From Pseudomonas entomophila (GTDB lineage Bacteria; Pseudomonadota; Gammaproteobacteria; Pseudomonadales; Pseudomonadaceae): 64,000 nt of DNA. Each line of letters starts with the position of its first letter. The stretch's first letter is position 1. The stretch lies in assembly GCF_013523125.1 (NCBI RefSeq), contig NZ_JAAMQJ010000013.1, positions 40,706-104,705 on the forward strand, in the 5' to 3' direction. Under the pieces are notes generated by a model. That model did no database searches. It was not told the DNA's origin and saw nothing but the letters and a program-made list of their open reading frames with translations. Of the stretch, positions 27,987 to 36,797 are shown piece after piece. A program made the position numbers and the translations under genes.

Positions 27987-28913
27987 TCACTGCTCGGCGC
28001 TCACCTCCCGGCGCATCAGCGCCTGCACCGTGTCGAGCCGGGCGCTCTGGCAGGCGATCACCACCCCTTCGCTGAACACCGGCCGCGCCAGCCCGCTGAG
28101 CACCGCGCCCGGCGGCAGTTCGACCAGCAGGCGCACACCACGCTCATAGGCCACGCGCAGGGTGGCGTGCCAATCCACCGGGTGGCACATGTTGAAGGCC
28201 AGGTCGTCGCGCAGTGCGTCGACCTGGCGAATGATCCGGGCCGTGCTCCCGCTCAGGTAGCCCAGGGTCGGCCGGCGCAGCGTGACATCGGCGAAGGCGG
28301 CGGCCAGCTCGGCGGCTGGCGCATCGAGCAACCGGCAGTGCGACGGCACGCTCATGGCCAATCGCTTGGCAGCCCGGGCGCCCAAGCCCAGTGCGCGCTC
28401 GGCGAAGGCCGCCAGCGCGGCATCGCTGCCGGCGACGACGAACTGATCGTCGGCATTGAGGTTGGCCAGGTACACCGGGGCGCAGGCTTGTCGAACCAGG
28501 TCCTCGACCGTCGAACGCGACAGCCCGACCACGGCCGTCATGCCATAGCCACTGGGGTAGGCCTGCTGCATCAGGCGACCACGCAGGGCCACCAGGCGAA
28601 CGGCATCGGCGAAGGACAGCGCGCCTGCGATCACGGCCGCTGGGTAGGCGCCGATCGACAGGCCGCTCACATAGGTCGGCGGCGGCGCGTCGCGCATCAG
28701 GCGGCGGGCAGCGGCCACACCGTTGATCAGCAGACACAATTGCACGGCACGGGTCTCGGCCAGCGCTTCGCGGCTGTCCAGCTGCTCGACCGGTTCGCCC
28801 AAGGCATCGCTGGCCTCCTCCAGGCAGGCGCGGGTCTCAGGCTCCTCCTGCCAGTGGCGCAGCATGCCCGGGCGTTGCGCGCCTTGGCCGGGGAAAGCGA
28901 ACAGCACGCTCAC
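27987..28913 (-). CDS. mdcH: Malonate decarboxylase epsilon subunit (malonyl-CoA:ACP transacylase), MdcH
   Basis: The 308-residue transacylase loads malonyl onto the MdcC carrier protein to start the catalytic cycle. It has the FabD-type FAFPGQGAQ start, the nucleophile motif GLSIGAYPA (Ser in GxSxG) and the acid/base SVPSHCRLL block. The start is GTG at 28911-28913, overlapping the mdcG stop as GTGA. This choice is fixed by the family start MSVLFAFPGQG; the upstream part of the open frame overlaps mdcG and is not part of the protein. Confidence 0.92.
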   Translation of the reverse strand: MSVLFAFPGQGAQRPGMLRHWQEEPETRACLEEASDALGEPVEQLDSREALAETRAVQLCLLINGVAAARRLMRDAPPPTYVSGLSIGAYPAAVIAGALSFADAVRLVALRGRLMQQAYPSGYGMTAVVGLSRSTVEDLVRQACAPVYLANLNADDQFVVAGSDAALAAFAERALGLGARAAKRLAMSVPSHCRLLDAPAAELAAAFADVTLRRPTLGYLSGSTARIIRQVDALRDDLAFNMCHPVDWHATLRVAYERGVRLLVELPPGAVLSGLARPVFSEGVVIACQSARLDTVQALMRREVSAEQ

Positions 28914-29533
28914 GCGGCCTCCTCCTGCACGTGCCACGGATCGTCCACCAGGCAGGCACCCTGATCGCGCTTGAGCAGCACGCGCCGTGCCGCGCCGGCC
29001 CACTCGGCCAGGGCCACGGCGCCCCAGGGGGTGTCCAGTTGCACATCGATGCGGCAGCCGTTGGCCTGCAGGCGGGCGCACAGCTCACGCGCCTGCTCGC
29101 GCGACACTGGCTGTGGCGCGCGAATCACCAGGTCCAGGTCGCTCTCGGCATGCAGCACCTCGATACCGCTTGCCAGCTGATAGCCCACGCCCCCGGTCGG
29201 CCCCCAGGCCAGGCCCTGGGCGTCGAGGTCGGGCGTCACACGTGCCAGCGCCACGAGCGCCGGCCAGGTCAAGGGCGCATCGACCTCGAGGCGCAGTTGT
29301 TCGGGGCTGCGCTGCTGGCGGATCATCGAGGCGGCCAGCCAGGCGCCCAGGCGTTGATGACGCTGGGCGCCGCGAAGGCCGACGGCCACCTGGCCTGGCG
29401 CGCCGACGGCTCGGCGCATCACCACCGGCCGCCCGGCCCGTAGCACTTCGCGGGCCCAGTCAGGCGCCTGGGCCGGCAGATCCGTCGGCGCCATGCCCCA
29501 GAGCAGATCGTGTGCGCGGTATGTCATCGCCAT
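28910..29533 (-). CDS. mdcG: Phosphoribosyl-dephospho-CoA transferase MdcG
   Basis: This 207-residue nucleotidyltransferase attaches the 2'-(5''-triphosphoribosyl)-3'-dephospho-CoA arm to MdcC. The catalytic acidic motif is ESDLDLVI (DxD). The N-terminal AHDLLWGM and the GYQLASGIEVLHAESDLD stretch are family marks. The start MAMTYRAHDLLW has a very strong ribosome site (AGGAGGTGG), preferred over the Met ten codons earlier. It is separated from mdcE by 57 bases and overlaps mdcH by four. Confidence 0.9.
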   Translation of the reverse strand: MAMTYRAHDLLWGMAPTDLPAQAPDWAREVLRAGRPVVMRRAVGAPGQVAVGLRGAQRHQRLGAWLAASMIRQQRSPEQLRLEVDAPLTWPALVALARVTPDLDAQGLAWGPTGGVGYQLASGIEVLHAESDLDLVIRAPQPVSREQARELCARLQANGCRIDVQLDTPWGAVALAEWAGAARRVLLKRDQGACLVDDPWHVQEEAA

Positions 29534-29590
29534 GTCCACCTCCTGCGTCTCCATCTGCTGCATCTCCGCTTCTTGAGCGGTGCGAAGGCT

Positions 29591-30373
29591 TCACCACTGG
29601 TCCCGCAGGCGCTGCCGCACCTCGGACGACAGGGCCCGATTCGGGGCGCCCAGGCGTGACCCCAGGTCGGTACGGGTGCCGATGTCCTGCACGGCGCGGG
29701 CCAGCACGTCGAGCACCGCCTCGGCATCGGTCGGGCCTGGCCGCTCGGCGTTCTGCACGGTCACGCGCTCCCACAGCAGCCCCAGCGACGCGTAGCTGTC
29801 CAGGTCGTAGGCCATGGGCGCGACCTGGGCCGCCAGGGCCTCGAGGTCCTCGACACTGCGCAGGGTGATACGCGCCGCCGCGGCCTTGCCCATGGCATGG
29901 ACCATCACCCCACGGTCGTCCAGCGCGATCAGACGTTGCGCCTGGTAACCGTGGGCCAGGAACGCCCCGGACATGGCCTTGCCCACCAGCAGCCCGATGG
30001 ACGGGTGCCCGGCCAGCCGGGCGCGGGCATAGGCGTCCACGGCGGCGGCCAGCGCCTGGTGGATACCCAGGGCTTCTTCACGTCGACCGTAGGCCTGGCT
30101 GGGCACGTCGACCACCGACACCAGGACCCGTGGCACGCCGCCGCGGTCGGCCTCGATGGCCTCATCGACCGCCTTGGCCAGGCCCCAGCCTTCCAGCAGA
30201 CCGACCTCACCCTTCCGCGCACGGGGGAACGGGTTGCGGGCATCGGGCACCACCGCCAGGAAGCGCGCCGGGCGGTTGCCCACTTCGCCATCGACCACCC
30301 GCACCGAGGCCGGATAGCCTGGCAGTGCGACACCGTGGGTCAAAGCCTGCAGCCAGTTCAGTCCACGACTCAT
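29591..30373 (-). CDS. mdcE: Malonate decarboxylase gamma subunit MdcE
   Basis: The 260-residue carboxyltransferase-like subunit pairs with MdcD to decarboxylate malonyl-S-ACP to acetyl-S-ACP. It has the crotonase-type carboxyltransferase fold. KAMSGAFLAHGYQAQRLIALDDRGVMVHAMGK corresponds to the active region of the biotin-independent gamma subunit. The start overlaps the mdcD stop (ATGA). Confidence 0.92.
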   Translation of the reverse strand: MSRGLNWLQALTHGVALPGYPASVRVVDGEVGNRPARFLAVVPDARNPFPRARKGEVGLLEGWGLAKAVDEAIEADRGGVPRVLVSVVDVPSQAYGRREEALGIHQALAAAVDAYARARLAGHPSIGLLVGKAMSGAFLAHGYQAQRLIALDDRGVMVHAMGKAAAARITLRSVEDLEALAAQVAPMAYDLDSYASLGLLWERVTVQNAERPGPTDAEAVLDVLARAVQDIGTRTDLGSRLGAPNRALSSEVRQRLRDQW

Positions 30374-31224
30374 TGCACGTCCCCCTTGAGCACGGCGCGG
30401 GCACCGGCCGCGTCGAGTTGTTCACAGTCGTCCCCCAGCGCGCCCAGCCGGGCCAGGAAGTGCGCCGCCTGGCGGGTGCGCGGCGGCGCAGGTTCACCGG
30501 CGGCCAACTGCGTCACCACGGCCTCGCGCACCTGGCTCGTCTCGTCGGCGACGAAGGCATCGGCCAGACCGCTGGCATGGCGTTGCGCACCGCCGGTCAG
30601 GCTCCAGATGAAGGGGCGGTCGCGCGAATCGTATTCGTCGAGCCCGGCCTCCTGCTCGATCACCTGGGGGCCATTGAGGCCCAGACGGGCCTCACGGGTG
30701 ACGATCAGCCGACTGCACAGGCCGGCGGCGATCGACATGCCACCGAAACACCCTACGGCTCCGGCGATCAGGCCGATCACCGGGCGGTACTGGCGCAGCG
30801 CGACGATCGCCGCCTGGATCTCGGCGATCGCGGCCAGGCCCAGGTTGGCTTCCTGCAGGCGTACCCCGCCGGTCTCCAGCAGCAGCACCGCTGCGGTGGG
30901 GGTGCCGTTCTGGTTGTCCTCGACAGCCAGCTCCAGGGCACCGGCGATCTTCGCGCCGCCGACTTCGCCCATGCTCCCGCCCTGGAACGCGCCTTCGATG
31001 GCGGCCACCAGCAAGGGCTGGCCGTTCAGCGTACCCTTGGCCACGACCACGCCGTCATCGGCCTGGGGCACGATGCCCTGCCGTGGCAGCCAGGGCGACA
31101 TGACCCGGTCGAACGGGCCGAGCAATTCCCGGAAGGAGCCGGCGTCGAGCAACGTCTGGGCGCGCTGCCGGGCGCCGAGCTCGACGAAGCTGCGGCTGTG
31201 CAGCAAGCGATCGGTAGCGGTCAT
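30370..31224 (-). CDS. mdcD: Malonate decarboxylase beta subunit MdcD
   Basis: The 284-residue carboxyltransferase-like partner of MdcE carries SFVELGARQRAQTLLDAGSFRELLGPFDRVMSPWL at the N-terminus. VAAIEGAFQGGSMGEVGGAKIAGALELA resembles acetyl-CoA carboxylase beta subunits. It is translationally coupled by four-base overlaps to mdcC before it and mdcE after it. Confidence 0.92.
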   Translation of the reverse strand: MTATDRLLHSRSFVELGARQRAQTLLDAGSFRELLGPFDRVMSPWLPRQGIVPQADDGVVVAKGTLNGQPLLVAAIEGAFQGGSMGEVGGAKIAGALELAVEDNQNGTPTAAVLLLETGGVRLQEANLGLAAIAEIQAAIVALRQYRPVIGLIAGAVGCFGGMSIAAGLCSRLIVTREARLGLNGPQVIEQEAGLDEYDSRDRPFIWSLTGGAQRHASGLADAFVADETSQVREAVVTQLAAGEPAPPRTRQAAHFLARLGALGDDCEQLDAAGARAVLKGDVQ

Positions 31225-31517
31225 GGGCTCACCTCCTCGAAGGCCTGTTCCAGGCGCAGGCGCACGACCCCTGGGGTGGCGCCGAAATCATGGATGTCCA
31301 GATGCGCCGCTGGCCACGCCTGCGCAGTGAACAAGCGCTCGAACAGATGGCGCCAGCGGTCGGCGCTGCCATTGACCGAGGTCAGCACCTGGATCGTCAG
31401 CGTGCCGTTCGTGGCAGGCTCGAGCAGCACTTCCAGGTCGCCGGAACCGACGCAGCCTGCCAGCGCGCGGCCCTTGGCCGGTTGCCCGGCGGGGTAAGTG
31501 AACGAAAGGGTTTCCAT
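31221..31517 (-). CDS. mdcC: Malonate decarboxylase acyl carrier protein MdcC (delta subunit)
   Basis: This 98-residue carrier protein bears the thiol of the dephospho-CoA-like prosthetic group. Ser25, in GCVGSGDLEVLLEP, is the expected attachment site, at the same residue number as in Klebsiella MdcC. The start METLSFTYPAG at 31517 lies one base after the mdcB stop; the longer open frame overlaps mdcB and is discarded. It overlaps mdcD by four bases. Confidence 0.93.
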   Translation of the reverse strand: METLSFTYPAGQPAKGRALAGCVGSGDLEVLLEPATNGTLTIQVLTSVNGSADRWRHLFERLFTAQAWPAAHLDIHDFGATPGVVRLRLEQAFEEVSP

Positions 31518-31518
31518 G

Positions 31519-32373
31519 TCAGAGGCTCCCGAGCCGATCGAGGAACAGGCAGGCGGCCAGCAGGTCGGCTGCGCCACCGGGTGAGGCGTTGAGGGCGAGC
31601 AGGCGTTGATCCAGCGTGCGCAAGGCACGGCGCCCGGCCAGGCTGGCGCTGCCCCCTGCGTCGAGGACCGCGCGTGCGCCGTGTTGCATGACCTGCACGC
31701 CTGCGGGACCGGCCCGCCAGAGCACACAGGTGTCGTTCAGGCAGGTCATGATCGCCAGCAAGGCATCCAACCGGGCGTTCTGCTCCCCTGCGCCCTGGGC
31801 GCGACTGCGCTGCAGTTGCGGCAGGCCATGCTGAATGACCGTCGGAAAGCCCAGCGCCGCTTCCTGGCGTGCCCCGCCGGCGCCATAGCGTTGCCGGACC
31901 TGCTGGCCATGGCTGGCCGCGGTACGCGGAGCAAAACGGTCGTCGAGCACTGCGATACGACCTGCACGGGCAGCCAGGGCTGCAGCGCCTTCCGCCGCAG
32001 GGCCCAATGCGCGAGCCGCCAGCAGCAGGCCCAGCGCCCAGATCGCGCCCCGGTGGGTGTTGACGCCACCGGTGGTGGCCAGCATCGCCGCTTCGCCGTC
32101 GCGACCGAGGCGGCCCAGGGCTTCGCGCAGCGGCACGCCGACTTCGCCGAGGTCGGCTGCCGCCTCGGCCATGGCGTTGAAACAGGACCACAGGGCCAGG
32201 GCCGAAGCGTGCATCAGCCCCAGGTGCAAGTCATGATGGGCGCCTTGGCCGCGCCGGTCGACCAAGGCTGGCTTGGGCGACAGGTCGACCTCGTCGAGCA
32301 GCGCCTCCACGGCCAGGTCGGCCAACGCGTGGGACAGCGAAGGCGCCTGTTCGGATCGTCTGGACAGGTTCAT
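31519..32373 (-). CDS. mdcB: Triphosphoribosyl-dephospho-CoA synthase MdcB
   Basis: The 284-residue enzyme makes the prosthetic-group precursor from ATP and dephospho-CoA (CitG/MdcB family). Marks are [22 protein letters not shown] near the start and [18 protein letters not shown]. The start [11 protein letters not shown] overlaps the last base of the mdcA stop (TGATG), which supports translational coupling; the 16-residue longer frame would overlap mdcA further. Confidence 0.92.
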   Translation of the reverse strand: MNLSRRSEQAPSLSHALADLAVEALLDEVDLSPKPALVDRRGQGAHHDLHLGLMHASALALWSCFNAMAEAAADLGEVGVPLREALGRLGRDGEAAMLATTGGVNTHRGAIWALGLLLAARALGPAAEGAAALAARAGRIAVLDDRFAPRTAASHGQQVRQRYGAGGARQEAALGFPTVIQHGLPQLQRSRAQGAGEQNARLDALLAIMTCLNDTCVLWRAGPAGVQVMQHGARAVLDAGGSASLAGRRALRTLDQRLLALNASPGGAADLLAACLFLDRLGSL

Positions 32374-34034
32374 CACCAGCTCCTGAAGCGTGCGGGTGGG
32401 GTGTACAGGCCGCCGGACCATTCCACCAGCTCGGCGATGCTCTTGGCCGCCAGCAGCTCGCGGGTCGCCTGGGTGCGGTGGATGCCCAGGTCCTCGGGCA
32501 AAGCGATCAGGCCCTCGCGGCGCAGCCGCTGGGTCTCGCGCGGGTCATGGCGCAGCCCGATGGCGGTGACGCCCGCGACGGCGGCGATCATCGCCTGGCG
32601 CTCTTCGAGGGTGCGGGCCTTGTACAGGTAGGCGATGCCCTCTTCGGTCAGCAAGTGCGTGACGTCGTCGCCGTAGATCATCACCGGCGCCAGCGGCATG
32701 CCGGTCTTGCGCGCCACCTCGACTGCGTCCAGGGTCTCGACGAAGGTGGGCTTGCCGCCTTCCTGGAAGGTCTCGACCATCTGCACCACCAGCTTGCGGC
32801 CGCGTTCGAGCAGGGTCACCGGCTCGGTCATGTCCAGCCAGGCCGGGGTGGCATGGCGGCGACCACGGGGGTCATGGCCCATGTTCGGCGCCCCGCCGAA
32901 ACCGGCCAGGCGGCCGCGGGTGACGGTGGAGGAATGCCCGTCGCCATCGACCTGCAAGGTCGCCCCGATGAACAAATCGACCGCGTACTGCCCGGCCAGC
33001 TGGCACATCATGCGGTTCGAGCGCATGGAGCCGTCGCGGCCGGTGAAGAACACGTCCGGGCGCTGGGCGATGTAGTCTTCCATGCCCAGCTCGGTGCCGA
33101 AGCAATGCACGCTCTGCACCCAGCCGGTCTCGATGGCCGGGATCAGCGTCGGGTGCGGGTTGAGCGTCCAGTGGCGGCAGATCTTGCCCTTCAGGCCGAG
33201 GGACTCGCCGTAGGTGGGCAGGATCAGCTCGATGGCGGCCGTGTTGAAGCCGATGCCGTGGTTGAGCGATTGCACGTTGTGCCGCTCGTAGATCCCACGG
33301 ATCGCCATCATCGCCATGAGCACGTGGACCGGCTTGATGTGCCGGGGGTCGCGGGTGAACAGCGGCTCGATGTAGAACGGCCGGTCGGCCACCACCACGA
33401 AGTCGACCCAGGACGCCGGGATGTCGACCCGTGGCAGGTCCTCGACCTCGTCGACCAGCTGGTTGACCTGGACGATCACGATGCCGTCGCTGAACGCGGT
33501 GGGCTCGACCAGCGCGGGGGTGTCCTCGGTGCTGGGGCCGGTATAGATATTGCCATGACGGTCGGCCATGAAGCCGGCCACCAGCGCCACGTTGGGGATC
33601 AGGTCGACCAGCAGCCGCGAATACAGCTCGATGTAGGTGTGGATGGCGCCGACTTCCAGCAGCCCGTCTTCGAGCAACTGGCCGATGCGCAGGCTCTGGG
33701 GCCCGGCGAAGGAGAAGTCGAGCTTGCGCGCGATGCCCTGCTCGAACAGGTCCAGGTGCTCGGCACGGCTGACGCTGGGCAGGATCATGTGCAGGTCATG
33801 CAGCCGGGCCGGATCGGCCTTGGCCAGCGACCGCGAGAGAAAGTCGGCCTGCTTCTGGTTATTGCCCTCGAGCACCACCCGGTCGCCAGGGGCGATCAAG
33901 GCTTCCAGCGCCTCGACGATACGCTCGCTGGGAATCACCACACCCTCGGCCAGGTGCCGGGCCTGATCGAGGCGCCGCTGCTTCTCGGCACGGCGTCGGG
34001 ACCACTGGGGTGGAGGGGCAGGTCTTGTCGTCAT
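32373..34034 (-). CDS. mdcA: Malonate decarboxylase alpha subunit MdcA (acetyl-S-ACP:malonate ACP transferase)
   Basis: The 553-residue CoA-transferase-like subunit swaps the acetyl on the carrier protein for malonate, releasing acetate. The family is marked by [18 protein letters not shown] and the conserved [22 protein letters not shown]. It is the first gene of the mdc operon. I use [11 protein letters not shown] at 34034 (GGAG nearby) rather than the Met 21 codons upstream. The promoter region lies at about 34035-34200. Confidence 0.94.
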   Translation of the reverse strand: MTTRPAPPPQWSRRRAEKQRRLDQARHLAEGVVIPSERIVEALEALIAPGDRVVLEGNNQKQADFLSRSLAKADPARLHDLHMILPSVSRAEHLDLFEQGIARKLDFSFAGPQSLRIGQLLEDGLLEVGAIHTYIELYSRLLVDLIPNVALVAGFMADRHGNIYTGPSTEDTPALVEPTAFSDGIVIVQVNQLVDEVEDLPRVDIPASWVDFVVVADRPFYIEPLFTRDPRHIKPVHVLMAMMAIRGIYERHNVQSLNHGIGFNTAAIELILPTYGESLGLKGKICRHWTLNPHPTLIPAIETGWVQSVHCFGTELGMEDYIAQRPDVFFTGRDGSMRSNRMMCQLAGQYAVDLFIGATLQVDGDGHSSTVTRGRLAGFGGAPNMGHDPRGRRHATPAWLDMTEPVTLLERGRKLVVQMVETFQEGGKPTFVETLDAVEVARKTGMPLAPVMIYGDDVTHLLTEEGIAYLYKARTLEERQAMIAAVAGVTAIGLRHDPRETQRLRREGLIALPEDLGIHRTQATRELLAAKSIAELVEWSGGLYTPPARFRSW

Positions 34035-34116
34035 GGGGTGACTCCACGGAGGCGTTGTCGTGGAGTGACGGTACTGGGGCGCGTGGGTGGGTATCAATCA
34101 ACCTGCGGCGCTAATC

Positions 34117-34133
34117 GTTACCTTCAGAGTAAC
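34117..34133 (-). promoter_or_regulatory. Inverted repeat upstream of mdcA, candidate MdcR site
   Basis: GTTAC and GTAAC are separated by seven bases, 83 bases upstream of the mdcA start, with the spacing and T...A ends typical of LysR-type operators. A second imperfect pair, CCGAAC-N12-GTTCGG, lies at 34138-34161. Assignment to MdcR is by position only. Confidence 0.45.
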
Positions 34134-34220
34134 TATTCCGAACATTCTGCATTGCGTTCGGACGCGGCATGATCACGGATGGAGACGAGCGCTTTCGTCA
34201 TCTGCGTTGATCCGTTTCCT

Positions 34221-34248
34221 GTTCGTAATGCATAACGCTGTTACGAAC
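34221..34248 (+). promoter_or_regulatory. Perfect inverted repeat upstream of the low-GC bicistron
   Basis: GTTCGTAA and TTACGAAC are exact inverse complements separated by 12 bases. TTGACC, a possible -35 element, follows immediately (34249-34254); a matching -10 at normal spacing is not clear. The small gene starts 55 bases later. The arrangement suggests a dimeric repressor or activator site. Confidence 0.55.
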
Positions 34249-34303
34249 TTGACCTTTCGCCACTGCACCCTCGCTGTACACTACCCACGCTGAAGGAGAA
34301 CCT

Positions 34304-34483
34304 ATGATCGACCTCATCAAAGCGTTACGTTCGAGCAACAAGCGTGATTTTGCAACCAAGGTCCTGGACCGCTATAGCTCGAAACAAGCCGTGGGCAGCT
34401 TCGCACGGGAATTGTTTCGTACCGAAGATGCGAACTCCATCAACGAGCGCTTCGCCAAAGCCAAGCGCAACGTCTTGCCGTAG
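34304..34483 (+). CDS. Small protein of unknown function, first gene of a low-GC pair
   Basis: A 59-residue protein (MIDLIKALRSSNKRDFATKV...) is preceded by a near-ideal ribosome site (GAAGGAGAACCT). It is basic (many Lys/Arg), likely helical, soluble and without a signal peptide or cysteines. I do not recognise it. Its stop TAG shares its last base with the GTG start of the next gene (TAGTG), so the two are translationally coupled. GC content is visibly lower than in the mdc and xdhC flanks. Confidence 0.65.
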   Translation: MIDLIKALRSSNKRDFATKVLDRYSSKQAVGSFARELFRTEDANSINERFAKAKRNVLP

Positions 34484-35130
34484 TGAATGGCCAAGGGCAA
34501 AGTCAGGGTCTGCCCCATACCCTTGGTCAGCCTGAGACCCGACAAGAAACTCACTACAACGTTGTCTATCAACACTTGGTCGCCAATGATACCGACATAG
34601 TGGGTCAACTCGCTTATTGTCTCTATAAGCAAAGCAAGCAGAAATACCTTCGTGAATTTCAAAGACTGAATGGCAGACGACCCACTGACGCTGAGTTGCG
34701 TATCCATGTGAACTGCGCTGAACTGCCAGCCCTTGATGATTACCGGGACAAGGCAACCCAGGTCATGGCAGAGGTATTGGCTCAAGCGGCCCAGGAAAAA
34801 CAGGACACGCTCGAAAAACACTTCAAGAACCAGCTATGGGAATTCATCAACCGGCATCAGCCTGAAACCTTGGCCGAACGGGGTTGGCGAGGCTTCAAAG
34901 GATTATTGTTCGGAGGCGCAGGCGGCGTCGTTGGCAACCTGTTCACTACCCTTCTGGTCCTGCTTGTTTTGTTCGGCGCGGCCTCCAGCGCTACACAAGA
35001 TGAGTTCACCAAGTGTGCCAAAGAAAACCTTGTATCGGGGCTGGCCAAAGTCATCGGTATAAGCGTCAGCATCGGCGGCAGCGACAAGCTACCCCTGTCC
35101 GAGGGCCCGACTGCAGATCGAACGGAGTGA
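34483..35130 (+). CDS. Membrane-anchored protein of unknown function, second gene of a low-GC pair
   Basis: This 215-residue protein, with a GTG start, has no family I can name. Residues 24-63 (HYNVVYQHLVANDTDIVG then QLAYCLYKQSKQKYLREF) and 64-72 (GRRPTDAEL) look like a compact conserved helical module. Residues 85-125 are a charged helical stretch, possibly coiled coil. One transmembrane segment follows at about 143-168 (glycine-rich GGAGGVVGNLF then TTLLVLLVLFG). A short C-terminal tail with a single Cys178 ends the protein. No N-terminal signal is present, so the module is probably cytoplasmic. I have an uncertain memory of similar modules in genomic islands. Regulatory or effector roles are both open. 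Confidence 0.7.
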   Translation: MNGQGQSQGLPHTLGQPETRQETHYNVVYQHLVANDTDIVGQLAYCLYKQSKQKYLREFQRLNGRRPTDAELRIHVNCAELPALDDYRDKATQVMAEVLAQAAQEKQDTLEKHFKNQLWEFINRHQPETLAERGWRGFKGLLFGGAGGVVGNLFTTLLVLLVLFGAASSATQDEFTKCAKENLVSGLAKVIGISVSIGGSDKLPLSEGPTADRTE

Positions 35131-35210
35131 CAGACCGAGCAGTCCCCGCTTATGGCATCCACTTGCCTGCCAGGTGCAGAAAGCCGCCATGTCCTTTGTT
35201 CGCGCCTGAA

Positions 35211-36383
35211 TCAGATGGCCTCGCGCGCCTTCGTCTCTGGCAGTGGCACCGACCGCACTCTTACCTCTTCCTGATGAATACGCATCGGCCGCAACTTCAA
35301 CGACCCTCCACCCCGCCCATGCAGATGGGCCTGCATCTCCCCCAGAATGGCCATGGCCACGCTTTCCGGGGCATCACCGCCCAGGTCCAGGCCGATGGGG
35401 TAATGCAGCACCGGCAGTCCAGGCAGCGGCCGGGCGTCTTCCCGAATGTCGGCCAATAGCCGTTCGGTCCGATCCCGCGGTCCGAGCTGCCCGACGTAGC
35501 ACGGCTCGGCGCGCAGGGCCAAGGCCAGCCAGTGGGCATCCTGGGTCAGGCTGTGGGACATGACGGCCACCAGCGCGCCCTGCAGGCGCGGCATCAGGTC
35601 GGCTTCCGTGTCCAGCGTCCTGACCAGCACCTCGTCCGCCTCGGGAAAGCGCTCGCGTCGGGCGAAATGACTGCGCGCGTCGATCACCGTCACGTGCCAG
35701 TCCAGCAGACGCGCCATGCGCACCAGCGGCTGGGCATCGTGACCGGCGCCGAACACCACCAGGCGCGGCATGGGCGTCAGGTATTCCAGAAACACCTCGG
35801 CCGCCCCGAAGCGCTCATCCAGCACCACGCCACGGGAGCGCTTGGCCAGGTACACCGCCTCGGCGGCTTCGCGGATCGGACGCTCGAGACGGGCATCGGA
35901 CAACGGCGGCATCGGGTGCGCCGTGCTCAGCGTCAGTCGTTCGCCGACCGCCAGCGCAGAACGGCCAGGGTCGATCACCGTGGCCACCACCGTCGGGGTG
36001 CCTTCACGGTCGACCTCGGCCAGGGTGTCGACCAGGCTCGACGGCCCGTGGCCCGTGACGCGCTCGAACAGCACGTGCACGCGCCCATTGCACCCCAGGC
36101 CGAAGCCCAGCGCTTCCTCGCCCGCCTCGCCTTCCTCGGCGGTGCTGTAGCACTGCACCTGGGCGCCCTGCTCGGTCAGCCACCAGGCCTTGCGCGCGAT
36201 CTCGCGCTCCAGGCAACCCCCGCTCACCGTGCCCTGGTGCGGCCCGATGCGCGGGATGAGCATGCGCGCACCCGGTCGCCGGTAAGCCGAGCCCTCGACC
36301 TTGACCACCGTGGCCAGGACGCAGTCTTCATGGGCGTGCCGGGCAGCCTGCACGGCGGCCAGCAGGGTTCTGGAGATCGGCAT
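35211..36383 (-). CDS. XdhC/CoxI family protein
   Basis: The 390-residue protein of the XdhC family has an N-terminal XdhC_CoxI domain (ATVVKVEGSAYRRPGARMLI, GTVSGGCLEREI) and a C-terminal Rossmann-like domain (RLVVFGAGHDAQPLVRMARLLDWHVTVIDAR). Family members bind molybdenum cofactor and help mature xanthine dehydrogenase-type enzymes. No molybdo-enzyme gene is in the window, so its client is elsewhere. It is 16 bases upstream of a small gene region, with that gene on the same strand ahead of it. Confidence 0.88.
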   Translation of the reverse strand: MPISRTLLAAVQAARHAHEDCVLATVVKVEGSAYRRPGARMLIPRIGPHQGTVSGGCLEREIARKAWWLTEQGAQVQCYSTAEEGEAGEEALGFGLGCNGRVHVLFERVTGHGPSSLVDTLAEVDREGTPTVVATVIDPGRSALAVGERLTLSTAHPMPPLSDARLERPIREAAEAVYLAKRSRGVVLDERFGAAEVFLEYLTPMPRLVVFGAGHDAQPLVRMARLLDWHVTVIDARSHFARRERFPEADEVLVRTLDTEADLMPRLQGALVAVMSHSLTQDAHWLALALRAEPCYVGQLGPRDRTERLLADIREDARPLPGLPVLHYPIGLDLGGDAPESVAMAILGEMQAHLHGRGGGSLKLRPMRIHQEEVRVRSVPLPETKAREAI

Positions 36384-36392
36384 GGGAACGCT

Positions 36393-36617
36393 TCAGCCTT
36401 CGGTACGGCGCGGGTCGGCCGAACGCGGGTACGTGCGCTCTTCCTCGATGGTGCCGTTGACGTGGTGGATCTTCACCGAAGCCGTCTTGCCTTGCAGCAC
36501 TTCGGCCAGGCGGCCGACCAGCTCGGCCTTGGTGTCAGCCTGGGCCAGCACGGCCTCCGAGCCGGACCGGCGCAGTGCCCAGCCTTGTCCGTGGGTGACG
36601 ACGTGGTAGGTGTCCAT
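36393..36617 (-). CDS. Small DUF2188-like protein
   Basis: A 74-residue protein starting MDTYHVVTHGQGWALRRSGSE, with the pattern of DUF2188 proteins (DTYHVV...GWAVK...A, then HHVNGTIEEERTYP). The start has GAGGAG upstream; an earlier TTG is less likely. It is nine bases before the XdhC gene on the same strand, so they may be co-transcribed. The function of the family is unknown. Confidence 0.8.
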   Translation of the reverse strand: MDTYHVVTHGQGWALRRSGSEAVLAQADTKAELVGRLAEVLQGKTASVKIHHVNGTIEEERTYPRSADPRRTEG

Positions 36618-36797
36618 GAGCAATCTCCTCGATTAGGGGGTACAGGGCTGTGACCGCACCGGTGGTGCGGTCGTTTCGTCGAATGTGCCTTGGCCGTCGG
36701 GCCTGCATGACGCGCCGCCTGGCAACCCGCGCGTGCTCCGGCCGCGTTTGACCGGTACACTGCCGGCCCTGACCGTGAGCCTGATTCTGATAACGAC

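Noticed and set aside
28914..29081. 56-codon N-terminal extension of MdcH
   Set aside because: It overlaps mdcG in another frame; the FabD-like start SVLFAFPGQG begins at the GTG at 28911-28913.
34087..34293. 68-codon frame between mdcA and the unknown bicistron
   Set aside because: It covers the inverted repeats and promoter region and lacks a ribosome site.
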